A DNA stretch of 64,000 bases from Bacteroidales bacterium (GCA_003446015.1 DMBU01000068.1:38509-102508), one strand, 5' to 3'; positions 44,423 to 54,931 are shown, numbered from the stretch's first letter. Notes: generated by a model from the letters alone, not told the origin. Made by a program: numbers and translations.

Positions 44423-47400
44423 ATGAATATTATTATGCGCAATCGTTTCAATTTACAAGCAAAGCTTGTACAAATTTTTTTAGTTGTTTTTTTACTTTCT
44501 TCAACTAATATTTATGCAAAAAAGGAGGAACCCAAGAAAGAAGAAGATCCTATTAATTCAGGAATTTTAAGTGGCTTGAAATTCAGAAGTCTTGGTCCTG
44601 CATACGCATCAGGACGTATTGCAGATTTTGCGGTAGATCCTAACAATCCTACAGAATTTTATGTGGCGGTTGCCTCAGGTAACATTTGGAAGACAGTTAA
44701 TAATGGTATCACATTTAAACCTGTTTTTGATGCTTATGGATCATATTCAATTGGTAGTTTGTCCATGGATCCAAAAAATAAAAATGTTGTATGGGCTGGT
44801 ACAGGAGAAAATAATCATCAACGTGCTTTGGGTTATGGAGATGGAATTTATAAATCTGTTGATGGAGGTGAATCATGGGAAAATAAGGGACTCAAAGATT
44901 CAAGACATATCGGAATGATTGCAATTGACCCAACTAACTCCGATGTTGTATATGTTGCTGCTGAGGGATCTGCCTGGGGCCCGGGGGGTGAAAGAGGCTT
45001 ATATAAAACTACCGATGGTGGAAAAACTTGGAATAAAGTTTTAAATATAAGTGAGAATACTGGTGTAAATAATGTTCTTTTAGATCCAAGAAACTCAGAT
45101 ATTATTTATGTTACAACAGAACAACGTCGTCGACATGTGCACACAAAAATTGGAGGAGGTCCTGAGTCTGGCGTTCAAAAATCAACGGATGGTGGTAAAT
45201 CGTGGAAAGTTATTGAGTCAGGACTTCCGGAAGTTGATAAAGGTGGTATGGGAATTGCAATTTCTCCAGTCAATCCTGATTATTTGTATTTAATAGTTGA
45301 GGCCGCTGAAGACCATAGTGGCTTTTATCGATCAACCAATAGAGGCGAATCCTGGGAGAAAATGAGTGATCATGCTTCAAGTGGACAATATTATAACGAA
45401 ATTTATTGCGATCCTGTCGATGTTAATAAAGTTTTTTCAGTTGAAACAGTTTCTAAGGTAACCTATGATGGTGGAAAAACATGGAAAAATTTAGGTATAG
45501 ATGAGCGTCATGTTGATGATCATGCACTTTGGATTGATCCGAATAATACAAAACATTGGATGATTGGTGGTGATGGTGGAATATATATTACCTATGATGA
45601 TGGAGCTAATTACCGTCATGTTTCGAACTTACCAGTAACACAATTTTATCGGGTAGGTGTAGATTATGATTTCCCGTTCTACAATATCACCGGGGGTACT
45701 CAGGATAACAATAGTTGTGTTGGACCTTCGCGAACAACCAGTAAAGATGGTATTGCAAGCGAAGATTGGACTACAACTGTTGGTGGAGATGGATTTTGGG
45801 CTCAGATTGACCCTGAAGATCCAAATATTGTTTACAATGAGTCGCAATATGGTAACGTCTCACGATACGACAAAAAAAGTGGTGAAGAACTTTATATCAG
45901 ACCCGAACCCGGTAAAGGTGAATTAACATATAAATGGAACTGGAATGCTCCTTTTATAATAAGCCCTCATAAACACACACGTCTTTATATGGCTGCCAAT
46001 TTTATTTTTAAAAGTGACGATCGTGGTGAAACCTGGGAGGTTATAAGTGAAGATTTAACGGCCAATATTGATAGAAATACCTGGCCTGTAATGGGTAAAT
46101 ACTGGAGTGCTGATGCTGTTCAAAAGGATGTTTCAACTTCATTATACGGTATGGTAATTTCTCTTGTTGAATCACCGGTAAAGGAAGGTCTGATCTATGC
46201 AGGTACTGATGATGGTGTTATATCTGTTACTGAAGATGGAGGTAATAACTGGAGAAAAATAGTGACATTCCCTGGTATTCCTGCCAACACATATGTAAGC
46301 GATATATTCGCTTCACGATACGATGAAAATATTGTTTATGCTTCTTTTGACAATCGCAAACGAGATGATTTTAAACCTTATCTATTAATAAGTAAGGATA
46401 AAGGAAAAAGCTGGAGTCAAATAACAACAGGCTTCCCTGAGAATGGTACAATACATACCATCGAACAGGATCATATAGAGAAAGATCTTTTATTTGCAGG
46501 AACTGAATTTGGTGCATTCTTCTCATACAATGGAGGGCAGAAGTGGGTTCAGCTAAAAGCAGGATTGCCAACAATTGCAGTCAGAGATATGGTAATTCAG
46601 ACAAGAGAAAACGATTTGGTTTTGGCAACATTTGGTAGAGGCTTTTATGTTTTAGATGATTATACTCCATTACGAGAAGTTAAAAATCCGTTAGTTGAAA
46701 AAAATGCTCATCTGTTTCCTATTAAAGATGCCTTATTGTATGTTCAAACAAGTAAAAAATATGGGCAGGGAGCAACTTATTTCACTTCACCAAATCCGGA
46801 ATTTGGCGCAACTTTCACATATTATCTAAAAGAACTTCCAAAAACTGATAGGGTAAAACGACAAGAAAAGGAAAAGGATTTGTTTAAAGATGGAAAACCA
46901 ATTCCGCAACCAACATGGAGAGAATTAGAATTAGAAGCTAAGGAAACTAATCCTTATTTAATTTTTACAATTAAAGATGAAGATGGTTATGTTATTAAAA
47001 AAATCAATAAACAAGCTTCAAAAGGAATAAATAGAATTAACTGGGATTTAGAGTATTCAGGTACTTTCCCAACAAATTTGACAAATGATAAATTTGACCC
47101 TACAGGAAAGAATAATGGTTTATGGCTTGTATTACCAGGAAAATATTTGGTTTCAGTTTCTATGTACGAAAAGGGAGAGGTTAAAGAATTAATAGCTGAT
47201 CAAGCGTTTAATGTCATTCCGCTTAATAATACAACACTTCCGGCAACTGACCGCAAAGCGATGGTTCAGTTCCAACGAAATGTATCAGAATTGATCAGAG
47301 TTATGGCTGGAGCAGTAGATTTTAACGAAGAATTAATTGAGAAAGTTAATTATTTGAAACAGGCAATAGTTATAACTCCGGGGGCGAATCATGAATTATT

Positions 47401-47725
47401 AAAAGAGGCGGAGAAAATTGAAAAAGAACTGGATGAAATTCTATTCAGATTTAATGGGATTAAACCTAAAGCGAGTGATGAAGAAATTCCTCCTCAGCAG
47501 GTACCATTAACTAACAGGTTGCAGTATATACTATGGGGACAATCAGGTTCTACATCGAATATTACAGCTACAAGCAAAATGGCGTATGAAATTATTCAGG
47601 AAGAACTTCCTGCAATAATCGAAAGACTTAAGGTGCTTGCAACAGTTGATATAAAAAATCTGGAAAATAAAATTGAAAATGTAAAAGCTCCATGGACACC
47701 TGGAAGAATTCCGGTAATTAAATAA
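44423..47725 (+). CDS. Large secreted BNR/Asp-box (sortilin/VPS10-like) repeat protein
   Basis: 1100 residues from the ATG at 44423 (44435 is an alternative). A signal peptide (LVQIFLVVFLLSSTNIYA) is followed by a Lys/Glu-rich stretch and a ~750-residue beta-propeller region with about ten Asp-box repeats such as SVDGGESW, TTDGGKTW, STDGGKSW, TYDGGKTW, SDDRGETW and SKDKGKSW. The C-terminal ~300 residues are helical/beta and lack the boxes. Often annotated as glycosyl hydrolase, but sialidase catalytic residues are not evident, so a binding or uncharacterised surface/periplasmic role is safer. Confidence 0.8.
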   Translation: MNIIMRNRFNLQAKLVQIFLVVFLLSSTNIYAKKEEPKKEEDPINSGILSGLKFRSLGPAYASGRIADFAVDPNNPTEFYVAVASGNIWKTVNNGITFKPVFDAYGSYSIGSLSMDPKNKNVVWAGTGENNHQRALGYGDGIYKSVDGGESWENKGLKDSRHIGMIAIDPTNSDVVYVAAEGSAWGPGGERGLYKTTDGGKTWNKVLNISENTGVNNVLLDPRNSDIIYVTTEQRRRHVHTKIGGGPESGVQKSTDGGKSWKVIESGLPEVDKGGMGIAISPVNPDYLYLIVEAAEDHSGFYRSTNRGESWEKMSDHASSGQYYNEIYCDPVDVNKVFSVETVSKVTYDGGKTWKNLGIDERHVDDHALWIDPNNTKHWMIGGDGGIYITYDDGANYRHVSNLPVTQFYRVGVDYDFPFYNITGGTQDNNSCVGPSRTTSKDGIASEDWTTTVGGDGFWAQIDPEDPNIVYNESQYGNVSRYDKKSGEELYIRPEPGKGELTYKWNWNAPFIISPHKHTRLYMAANFIFKSDDRGETWEVISEDLTANIDRNTWPVMGKYWSADAVQKDVSTSLYGMVISLVESPVKEGLIYAGTDDGVISVTEDGGNNWRKIVTFPGIPANTYVSDIFASRYDENIVYASFDNRKRDDFKPYLLISKDKGKSWSQITTGFPENGTIHTIEQDHIEKDLLFAGTEFGAFFSYNGGQKWVQLKAGLPTIAVRDMVIQTRENDLVLATFGRGFYVLDDYTPLREVKNPLVEKNAHLFPIKDALLYVQTSKKYGQGATYFTSPNPEFGATFTYYLKELPKTDRVKRQEKEKDLFKDGKPIPQPTWRELELEAKETNPYLIFTIKDEDGYVIKKINKQASKGINRINWDLEYSGTFPTNLTNDKFDPTGKNNGLWLVLPGKYLVSVSMYEKGEVKELIADQAFNVIPLNNTTLPATDRKAMVQFQRNVSELIRVMAGAVDFNEELIEKVNYLKQAIVITPGANHELLKEAEKIEKELDEILFRFNGIKPKASDEEIPPQQVPLTNRLQYILWGQSGSTSNITATSKMAYEIIQEELPAIIERLKVLATVDIKNLENKIENVKAPWTPGRIPVIK

Positions 47726-47754
47726 ATGAACAATTTTAATTCATAAAATGTTAG

Positions 47755-47788
47755 AACCAGGGACTAATTATTCCTGGTTTTTTTTTAT
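47755..47788 (+). terminator. Terminator after the Asp-box protein gene
   Basis: AACCAGG (47755-47761) pairs with CCTGGTT (47773-47779), followed by nine Ts. Confidence 0.85.
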
Positions 47789-47922
47789 ATTTGATTAACG
47801 TCATAATTTCGGTGATAAAGGTCCTAAATTATTTTTTTAAAGAAGAAACTATGCTATCATCAGAGCGTATATTTGCATAGATAATTGTAACAGATAAAAA
47901 TAATTTTATTAAATTTAAGGAG

Positions 47923-48045
47923 ATGAAAAAAATTAAATTGATATTAGTGGCATTTGCCTTGGTTTTATTGTGCGGAGCTTGCCATATGAATGATAAATGC
48001 CCTGCATATGCTGATAATTCTGTTGTTGAAGAGAATAATGTATAG
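47923..48045 (+). CDS. Micro-lipoprotein with CPAY motif, copy 1
   Basis: 40 residues, too short for ordinary ORF calling. The N-terminal signal MKKIKLILVAFALVLLCGAC gives lipidation at Cys20, leaving a 21-residue mature peptide with DKCPAYADN and an acidic end. TAAGGAG lies 4-5 bases before the ATG, a good ribosome binding site. Its paralogue follows at 48135 with the same layout and CPAY motif, which argues that both are real genes. Function unknown. Confidence 0.7.
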   Translation: MKKIKLILVAFALVLLCGACHMNDKCPAYADNSVVEENNV

Positions 48046-48134
48046 ATTTCTTTTTGTTATTATTTTTTTTTAGATTTGGTCACCTGATTTATTTTAAATA
48101 AATGTAAATAAGTTTTAATTATAACTAAACTATT

Positions 48135-48260
48135 ATGAAGAAGATTATTGTAGCCGCTTTATTTTCACTCTTTGTTCTTGCAATGTTAAGTTCTTGCAAA
48201 AGTAAGGATTGTCCTGCTTATGGGCAAACTGAGGTTGAGCAAGCAGAGATTAACGGATAA
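48135..48260 (+). CDS. Micro-lipoprotein with CPAY motif, copy 2
   Basis: 41 residues. Signal MKKIIVAALFSLFVLAMLSSC with lipidation at Cys21; mature part KSKDCPAYGQ then a Glu-rich tail. It shares the short-linker-CPAY-acidic tail plan with copy 1. Tiny lipoproteins with a Cys-Pro-x-Tyr stretch occur in other Bacteroidota as far as I recall, but have no known function; the second Cys could form a disulfide or bind a metal. A strong terminator follows. Confidence 0.7.
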   Translation: MKKIIVAALFSLFVLAMLSSCKSKDCPAYGQTEVEQAEING

Positions 48261-48313
48261 TAAAGATTATTATTTGTAAATAATTACAGGAATATTGAGT
48301 TAAAACTCATAAT

Positions 48314-48355
48314 CTGTCTCAAAATTGTTACTTTTACTCTTGAGACAGTTTTTTT
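48314..48355 (+). terminator. Terminator after the micro-lipoproteins
   Basis: CTGTCTCAA (48314-48322) pairs with TTGAGACAG (48340-48348), followed by an eight-base T-run, directly before the next start codon. Confidence 0.8.
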
Positions 48356-48360
48356 ATTTT

Positions 48361-49170
48361 ATGAACCTAAAATTTCCCCTTTTAGTAATCATTATTTTAA
48401 TTCTTTCCATTAATGCATATTGTCAGGATATTCCAGAGGATATGCCAAAAATTTTTTATCGAAACGAAAAGACTTTAGGTCTGCAAATAAATACAAATGG
48501 TTGGGGCTTAGGATATCGCTTCGGAGATCGAATTAATTATTTCGAAAAAAGAAATTACGAAATTGATTTATCATTAATTAAGCACTCTAAGGAAATTAAA
48601 TCTTCATCGTTTTTTTTAACTAATGAATCCTTTGTTTTTGGAAAGCTGAATTATGTCTTCGATTTACGTGCCGGATATGGAAAGCAGAATGAAATGTTTA
48701 GTAAAAGAGACCCGGGGAGTGTCGCTATTCGTTATTTTTATTCAATCGGACCTTCGGTAGCATTATTAAAACCAATTTATTATGAAATCTTATATCCCGT
48801 TAACGATAGCACTTATGGTATACGAAAAGAAAAGTTTAACCCTGATATCCACACTTCTGGTGATATAAGTGGGAAATCATCTTTTTTTGATGGAATTGAT
48901 GAGATTAAATTGGTGCCTGGTGCTTATTTAAAAGCAGGCATAAACTTTGAGTTCAGCCAAACAGAGACAATAATTCACGCTCTGGAAGCAGGTGTCATGA
49001 TTCAGGCCTATTTAAACAGTCTGGAAATTATGGCAGTAGATGACAATCAGCAATTTTATTTTACCTTGTTTGTAAGTTATCGTTTTGGGAAAATTGTAAA
49101 TGCACAAGAAATATCAGAATCTTATTTGAAGAAACGAAAGAAAAAATTAAGAATATTTAACTGGTTATAA
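48361..49170 (+). CDS. Outer-membrane protein of unknown function
   Basis: 269 residues from the ATG at 48361; an upstream in-frame ATG at 48325 would start inside the terminator hairpin and is rejected. A signal peptide (LLVIIILILSINAYCQ) precedes beta-rich sequence with many aromatic residues: LGLQINTNGWGLGYRFGDR, KLNYVFDLRAGYGKQ, YLKAGINFEFSQTE and YFTLFVSYRFGK. This looks like a beta-barrel. It begins 5 bases after the terminator T-run. No family was recognised. Confidence 0.65.
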   Translation: MNLKFPLLVIIILILSINAYCQDIPEDMPKIFYRNEKTLGLQINTNGWGLGYRFGDRINYFEKRNYEIDLSLIKHSKEIKSSSFFLTNESFVFGKLNYVFDLRAGYGKQNEMFSKRDPGSVAIRYFYSIGPSVALLKPIYYEILYPVNDSTYGIRKEKFNPDIHTSGDISGKSSFFDGIDEIKLVPGAYLKAGINFEFSQTETIIHALEAGVMIQAYLNSLEIMAVDDNQQFYFTLFVSYRFGKIVNAQEISESYLKKRKKKLRIFNWL

Positions 49171-49224
49171 TTCCGTATTTGAATCATTTTTCAGTAATTA
49201 TTTAGATTAATTCTTTCTAATTTC

Positions 49225-49255
49225 TTGATGAAATCCTTTTAAATCTATAATTTTG
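49225..49255 (+). promoter_or_regulatory. Promoter of gap
   Basis: TTG (49225-49227) and TAATTTTG (49248-49255) are separated by 20 bases, an exact match to the Bacteroidota consensus, giving transcription start near 49262 and a leader of about 33 bases before the ATG. Confidence 0.7.
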
Positions 49256-49282
49256 ATCTCATAAATTAATTCTCACCTTTAA

Positions 49283-50299
<1,017 letters not shown>

Positions 50300-50312
50300 T
50301 TTACTATAATTT

Positions 50313-50349
50313 AAAAAAGCCTGACAGGATTATTCTGTCAGGCTTTTTT
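50313..50349. terminator. Strong bidirectional terminator after gap
   Basis: A 14-15 bp stem: AAAAAGCCTGACAG with CTGTCAGGCTTTTT around GATTATT, T-runs on both strands. Confidence 0.9.
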
Positions 50350-50368
50350 ATGTACACATATTTTCTGA

Positions 50369-50746
50369 TTAATAAATCTCAATTAATTTAAATGGAATAT
50401 CAATGATGTTTTGATAATGTTTGCCTAATTCCAAAACAGCTTCATCATCCTCTTCGTAATACCAGTTTATTTTACAACTATGCCCTTTTGTTTTATATTC
50501 CTGAAATAGCTGAAAAAATTCTAAAATAAATTTTGAAGACCCACTGTTAATATATTCAAGTTGAACATTTACCAGAGTTTCACTTTGTGGACTCTTAAAA
50601 TATTTATGAACCCAATCAAATAATTTAGTGAAAAATTCTTCAGGATTTTCTGGAATCGATCGACCAATTATTTTAAGAATTCCAGATTGGGCATCGAAAT
50701 TAATATATGGGGTTTTAACCGTTTTTTCAATAACCAGTTCATTCAT
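50369..50746 (-). CDS. SiaC-like regulatory phosphoprotein (DUF1987)
   Basis: 125 residues. Family features: KTPYINFDAQSGILKIIGRSIPENPEEFF at the start, VQLEYINSGSSKFILEFF in the middle and INWYYEEDDEAVLELGKHY. In Pseudomonas, SiaC is switched by the SiaA phosphatase and SiaB kinase and controls diguanylate cyclase activity. No SiaA/SiaB homologue lies next to it here. It follows the FtsX-type permease gene by 12 bases on the same strand. Confidence 0.8.
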   Translation of the reverse strand: MNELVIEKTVKTPYINFDAQSGILKIIGRSIPENPEEFFTKLFDWVHKYFKSPQSETLVNVQLEYINSGSSKFILEFFQLFQEYKTKGHSCKINWYYEEDDEAVLELGKHYQNIIDIPFKLIEIY

Positions 50747-50758
50747 AATATTAATTTA

Positions 50759-51997
50759 TTATTCGTAACGTAATGAAATTATTGGATCAAGTTTCGAAGC
50801 TTTAATTGCCGGAAACAATCCTGATATTAAGCCGACTAAAAGACAAAGAATTACTCCACTTAATATCCAAAACCATGGAATAATAAATATCCCACCAGTT
50901 ACTAAAGATACAACATTTCCGATTAATATTCCTAAAATTATTCCAAAAAAACCTCCAAGTTGCCCAATGAGAACCGACTCGTAAAGAAATTGTCGTCTTA
51001 TGGTTGAGGCCTTTGCACCAATAGCTTTTCGAATACCTATTTCTCTGGTTCGTTCTGTAACGGAAACGAGCATGATATTCATTAATCCTATAGCTGCGCC
51101 AAATAAGGTTATGATACCTATAATTGTTGCAGCAATGGTTACGTATCTTATATTTTTTATTAATAAGTTGGATAAGCTGTCGCTTGTTTCAATTGAAAAG
51201 TTATTTTTATTAAAGCTTTTTAGTTTACGAATTACTCTAAAAATCCCTTCGGCCTCATTTACTGCAGCTTTCAATAACTTAGAATCGTTGGGCAAAACGG
51301 ATATTCTAAAATTCATATTCGGTCTGGAAAAATACTGACGGACACTAGTTATGGGTAAAACGCATAATTTATCACCGGCCGAACCAAAACTTGATCCCTT
51401 TTCCTTTAAAACACCAATAATCTTATATTTGCCATTTCCTATACTAATTATTTTATCCAAAGGATCTTCATCTTTAGCAAAGATATCTTTAACTAAGCCG
51501 GAACCAATAATTACAACATGCGCATTTGATATAATATCGTTAACTGAGAAATTACGCCCCTGGTTAATTTCATAACCTGAGGTTAATAAATAATTTTCAT
51601 CAGATCCAACAACCGAAATGTTAGGATTCGTTTTTTCCGATTTGTATTTTACGGTAGCAATATCAGAAGCTGAGGTAGAAATTGAAACTAATGCAGGAAA
51701 ATCAAACTCTTCTTTAAATTTCATTGCTTCTCTATATTCAATACTTGTGAATCGTTCAACTCTTCCACCAACTTGTAGTCTGCTATCCCTGTTTACTATG
51801 GAAAAAGTATTGGCACCCATACTCCTAAACTGATTATTTATAGAACCTTTTATGGAATCAATGGCTGTTAATATTCCAACAAGAGCCATAATGCCAAAAG
51901 CAATGATAAATACAGTTAGTACAGATCTTAATAAATTCGATCGGATTGAACTAAAAGCAATTCTTAAATTTTCTTTAAACAGATTTTTCTTGAACAT
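50759..51997 (-). CDS. MacB/FtsX-type ABC transporter permease
   Basis: 412 residues. An N-terminal membrane helix (LRSVLTVFIIAFGIMALVGILTAI) is followed by a large periplasmic MacB-PCD-like domain (~45-270) and three C-terminal helices of the FtsX domain (TIIGIITLFGAAIGLMNIMLV, the ERTREIGIRKAIGAKASTIR coupling loop, GGFFGIILGILIGNVVSL, LSGVILCLLVGLISGLFPA). Such permeases act as mechanotransmitters for lipoprotein or peptide export. The matching ATPase gene is not adjacent and must be elsewhere. Confidence 0.9.
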   Translation of the reverse strand: MFKKNLFKENLRIAFSSIRSNLLRSVLTVFIIAFGIMALVGILTAIDSIKGSINNQFRSMGANTFSIVNRDSRLQVGGRVERFTSIEYREAMKFKEEFDFPALVSISTSASDIATVKYKSEKTNPNISVVGSDENYLLTSGYEINQGRNFSVNDIISNAHVVIIGSGLVKDIFAKDEDPLDKIISIGNGKYKIIGVLKEKGSSFGSAGDKLCVLPITSVRQYFSRPNMNFRISVLPNDSKLLKAAVNEAEGIFRVIRKLKSFNKNNFSIETSDSLSNLLIKNIRYVTIAATIIGIITLFGAAIGLMNIMLVSVTERTREIGIRKAIGAKASTIRRQFLYESVLIGQLGGFFGIILGILIGNVVSLVTGGIFIIPWFWILSGVILCLLVGLISGLFPAIKASKLDPIISLRYE

Positions 51998-52220
51998 AAT
52001 AATTACTTCTTAAGCCAAAAATAATACAACTTGACAACAATTTGTCAAACAGGAAATAATTTTTTAAATAAGTTAAAGATTGAAGTTGATAAATGAAATT
52101 CGTATTTTTACTTCTACTCTGTTATGTAATGTAAATTGATCTCTTACTAAAGAGCCTTAAAAATGCGTTTTGCGACTTACCATATAACGTTCAAAAATAT
52201 ATATTTAAAAAACCATTATT

Positions 52221-52754
52221 ATGTTTGAGCCAAAGACGAATTATGCGAAAATTGCATTTGATGCTATCTTGTTTTTTGTATCAACAGATCAAATAAATAA
52301 AATAAGTAATGAAAAGATTCCGGCCGATCTGAAACTCAACAGAGCTTGTCTGGTTTTAGTTTATGATTTAAACGATAACTTGTTAAGAACGTATGGAGGG
52401 GTAAATCCTAAAAATGATTTTTTATATGATGAGATTATTGAAAATGCTATTGGTGCTGCTAAAAAAGGGAAGACTGGTGAATCTATAAAAAGCAATCAAC
52501 TAAATCAAATAAAAGTTTTTGTTGAGGTATTTTCAGTACCACATAAAGCAGAAGATTTAAGTGAATTAAAACCTCAAAAACATGGATTACTTATACAAAA
52601 TGCTTCTGGTGAAATAAAGTTTATAATGCCAAACCTAAAGGGTATAAATACAATTGATCAGCAAATTGAACAATTAAAAAAAGAAGCAGGTATTACTGAA
52701 AAAGATAATTCAAAGCTTGACCTGTGGGTTTTTAAAACTACACGATACGATTAA
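52221..52754 (+). CDS. AMMECR1-domain protein (AmmeMemoRadiSam system A)
   Basis: 177 residues, the usual AMMECR1-domain length. The C-terminal [39 protein letters not shown] block matches the family, and it sits first in an operon with the radical SAM and MEMO partners. The normally near-invariant LRGCIG motif is replaced by LRTYGG, so its Cys is missing. Function of the three-part system is not established; the A protein is thought to be the substrate or partner of the radical SAM enzyme. Four bases separate it from the acylphosphatase gene. Confidence 0.8.
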   Translation: MFEPKTNYAKIAFDAILFFVSTDQINKISNEKIPADLKLNRACLVLVYDLNDNLLRTYGGVNPKNDFLYDEIIENAIGAAKKGKTGESIKSNQLNQIKVFVEVFSVPHKAEDLSELKPQKHGLLIQNASGEIKFIMPNLKGINTIDQQIEQLKKEAGITEKDNSKLDLWVFKTTRYD

Positions 52755-52758
52755 ACGT

Positions 52759-53028
52759 ATGCTTAAAAGTATTAAAATAAATATTTACGGTAAGGTACAG
52801 GGGGTCGGATTTAGATATTGTGCTTTACAAAAAGCCAATGAATTAGGCTTGAAAGGATTTGTAAAAAACCGAACCGACGGAAGTGTATATATTGAAGCAG
52901 ATGGAGAACCTGAAGTTCTGGATAAATTTATTTTATGGTGTAAAATAGGTCCCTCCAGATCACAAGTTGATGATGTTAAGGTGTCTGATATTCCGTTTAA
53001 TAATTACAAAAGCTTTGGTGTAAAATAG
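52759..53028 (+). CDS. acyP: Acylphosphatase
   Basis: 89 residues from the ATG at 52759; the upstream frame overlapping the previous gene is rejected. The catalytic loop [16 protein letters not shown] holds the phosphate-binding Arg, and [16 protein letters not shown] holds the catalytic Asn. It hydrolyses acyl phosphates such as acetyl phosphate or carbamoyl phosphate. Its tight placement inside the AmmeMemoRadiSam operon suggests a functional link. Confidence 0.92.
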   Translation: MLKSIKINIYGKVQGVGFRYCALQKANELGLKGFVKNRTDGSVYIEADGEPEVLDKFILWCKIGPSRSQVDDVKVSDIPFNNYKSFGVK

Positions 53029-53031
53029 ATT

Positions 53032-54042
53032 ATGGAAGCAAAATATTACCATCGTATTGAAGATCAGAAAGTAAAATGCGAACTATGCCCGCATAATTGT
53101 ATCATAAACGATGGGCGAAGAGGAACTTGTAAAGTTCGGGTTAATCAAGATGGTATATTAATTTCAGAAAATTATGGACTTGTTTCGTCCATTGGTTTTG
53201 ATCCGATCGAGAAAAAACCTTTATATCATTTTTATCCGGGCGCAGAGATTTTATCTGTTGGGAGTTTGGGTTGTAACTTAAAATGTGATTTTTGTCAGAA
53301 CTGGCAAATATCACAAACTTCTGTTGGCGATTTTAAAAGAGAAAGTCAGTTTTATGGAGTGGATGAAATTATAGATTTAGCTTTTTCAAAGAAAAGAAAT
53401 ATGGGGATTGCATATACATATAACGAACCTGTTGTATTTTTTGAGTATATGATAGATATAGCTAAAATAGCTCAAAAGAATGAACTAAAGAATGTAATGG
53501 TAACAAATGGATTTATCAATCAAAAACCTCTAAACGAGCTAAATAAATATATTGATGCTTACAGTGTGGATCTAAAAGCATTTAATGATGATTTTTTTAT
53601 AAAACACACAAACTCAAGACTCGAACCTGTTAAAGAATCCCTTGTTAATATTGTTAACGCAGGCAAACATCTTGAGATTACAAATCTTATTATTCCCGGA
53701 TTAAATGATAAGCCAGAGGAATTCAATCAAATGATAATTTGGATAAAGGAAAACCTGGGAAAGGACATTGTATTGCACATATCAAAATATTATCCTACAT
53801 ATAAATTGAGTAATGAGCCTACTTCTGTCGAGAAAATGCTCGAATTATATAAAATTGCAAATGAATACCTCGATTTTGTGTATTTAGGAAATGTGTTACT
53901 ACCTGAAGGAAATAGTACTTATTGTCCAAATTGTAATGAGTTATTAATAAATCGATCAGGCTACATGGTTCACAAGCAGTCAGTAAATAATGCAGGCGAT
54001 TGCATTAAGTGCAATACACATGTGTTTAATCATATCAATTAA
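53032..54042 (+). CDS. amrS: AmmeMemoRadiSam system radical SAM enzyme
   Basis: 336 residues. The N-terminal CELCPHNCIINDGRRGTCKVR is followed by the radical SAM motif CNLKCDFCQNWQISQ (CxxxCxxC, ~86-93) and downstream YTYNEPVVFFEYM and LIIPGLND, as in the AmrS/PflA-like family. A C-terminal zinc-ribbon-like part has YCPNCNELL and CIKCNTH. The reaction is unknown. It lies 3 bases after acylphosphatase and 2 bases before the MEMO gene. Confidence 0.9.
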   Translation: MEAKYYHRIEDQKVKCELCPHNCIINDGRRGTCKVRVNQDGILISENYGLVSSIGFDPIEKKPLYHFYPGAEILSVGSLGCNLKCDFCQNWQISQTSVGDFKRESQFYGVDEIIDLAFSKKRNMGIAYTYNEPVVFFEYMIDIAKIAQKNELKNVMVTNGFINQKPLNELNKYIDAYSVDLKAFNDDFFIKHTNSRLEPVKESLVNIVNAGKHLEITNLIIPGLNDKPEEFNQMIIWIKENLGKDIVLHISKYYPTYKLSNEPTSVEKMLELYKIANEYLDFVYLGNVLLPEGNSTYCPNCNELLINRSGYMVHKQSVNNAGDCIKCNTHVFNHIN

Positions 54043-54044
54043 AG

Positions 54045-54875
54045 ATGAAAATAAGAGAATCAGCAGTGGCCGGAAGGTTTTATCCTGCAAGCAAGGAGGC
54101 CTTAATCGGGCAATTGGATTCGATTATGAAAAAGGAACTTCCGAACATAAATCTTGAATTAATAAAAAATCAGATAATAGGAGGGGTTGTTCCTCATGCC
54201 GGTTATATGTTTTCTGCCTATCAGGCTGTTCATTTTTTTGAGATATTAAAACAGTCAAAACAAAAGTTTGATACCATAGTTATTGTAAATCCAAATCATA
54301 CCGGACTTGGACATGAAATTGCTTTTGATTCGAGCGATTATTGGGAAACTCCATTAGGACAGGTGCCTCTTGATGTAGAATTTGGGGAAAGCCTTGGGAT
54401 CGACATTTCTGATATTGAACAAAAACACGAACATTCCGGTGAGGTTATGCTCCCATTTTTACAATACTTTTTAGATTATAATTATCAAATTGCACCCATT
54501 ACTTTATCGAGCCAGACATTTAAAAATGCGAAGTTTCTTGCCGAACGGTTACATAAAAGTGCTAAGCTTTTAAACAGAAAAATAGTACTTATTGCATCGT
54601 CCGATTTCTCACATTTTTTATCACCCGAAGCAGGAAGAGAAAAAGATGCATATGTACTCGAAAATATTATCACCCTGGATTCACAGGCAATAGAAAAGGT
54701 TGTGCATAAAAAGAATATTTCTGTATGCGGTTATGGACCAATAATGACATTAATTGAGTATGCAAAGCTGGTTGGAACAAATCCAAAAGCTGAAATTCTG
54801 AAAATAGGTCATTCTGGAGAGATTATTCCATCCAGCGAAGTGGTTAATTATGTTTCTATACTATTTTCTGAATAA
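54045..54875 (+). CDS. AmmeMemoRadiSam system protein B (MEMO1 family)
   Basis: 276 residues. MEMO-family blocks: RESAVAGRFYP, GGVVPHAGYMFSAYQA, VIVNPNHTGLG, HSGEVMLPFLQYF, LIASSDFSHFL and CGYGPIMTLIEYA. The conserved His/Asp/Cys residues are those of the class III extradiol dioxygenase-like fold, which binds copper or iron in human MEMO1. It ends the operon with AMMECR1, acylphosphatase and AmrS. Confidence 0.92.
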   Translation: MKIRESAVAGRFYPASKEALIGQLDSIMKKELPNINLELIKNQIIGGVVPHAGYMFSAYQAVHFFEILKQSKQKFDTIVIVNPNHTGLGHEIAFDSSDYWETPLGQVPLDVEFGESLGIDISDIEQKHEHSGEVMLPFLQYFLDYNYQIAPITLSSQTFKNAKFLAERLHKSAKLLNRKIVLIASSDFSHFLSPEAGREKDAYVLENIITLDSQAIEKVVHKKNISVCGYGPIMTLIEYAKLVGTNPKAEILKIGHSGEIIPSSEVVNYVSILFSE

Positions 54876-54923
54876 TTACCAGAAAAAATTCGCTTAAATT
54901 ATTTCAAAAAAAGGAAATCAAAT

Positions 54924-54931
54924 TATCTTTG
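54924..54931 (+). promoter_or_regulatory. Possible -7 box before the DUF2752 gene
   Basis: TATCTTTG is an exact TAnnTTTG match, 17 bases before the ATG at 54948; no -33 TTG at proper spacing. Confidence 0.4.

Noticed and set aside
45108..45926. Several 60-90 codon frames inside the Asp-box protein gene
   Set aside because: They are out-of-frame shadows of a long gene with clear domain content and carry no family signature.
44423..47725. Sialidase
   Set aside because: Asp boxes are abundant but the arginine triad and catalytic Tyr/Glu set of sialidases could not be placed; the protein is better left as an uncharacterised Asp-box/sortilin-like protein.
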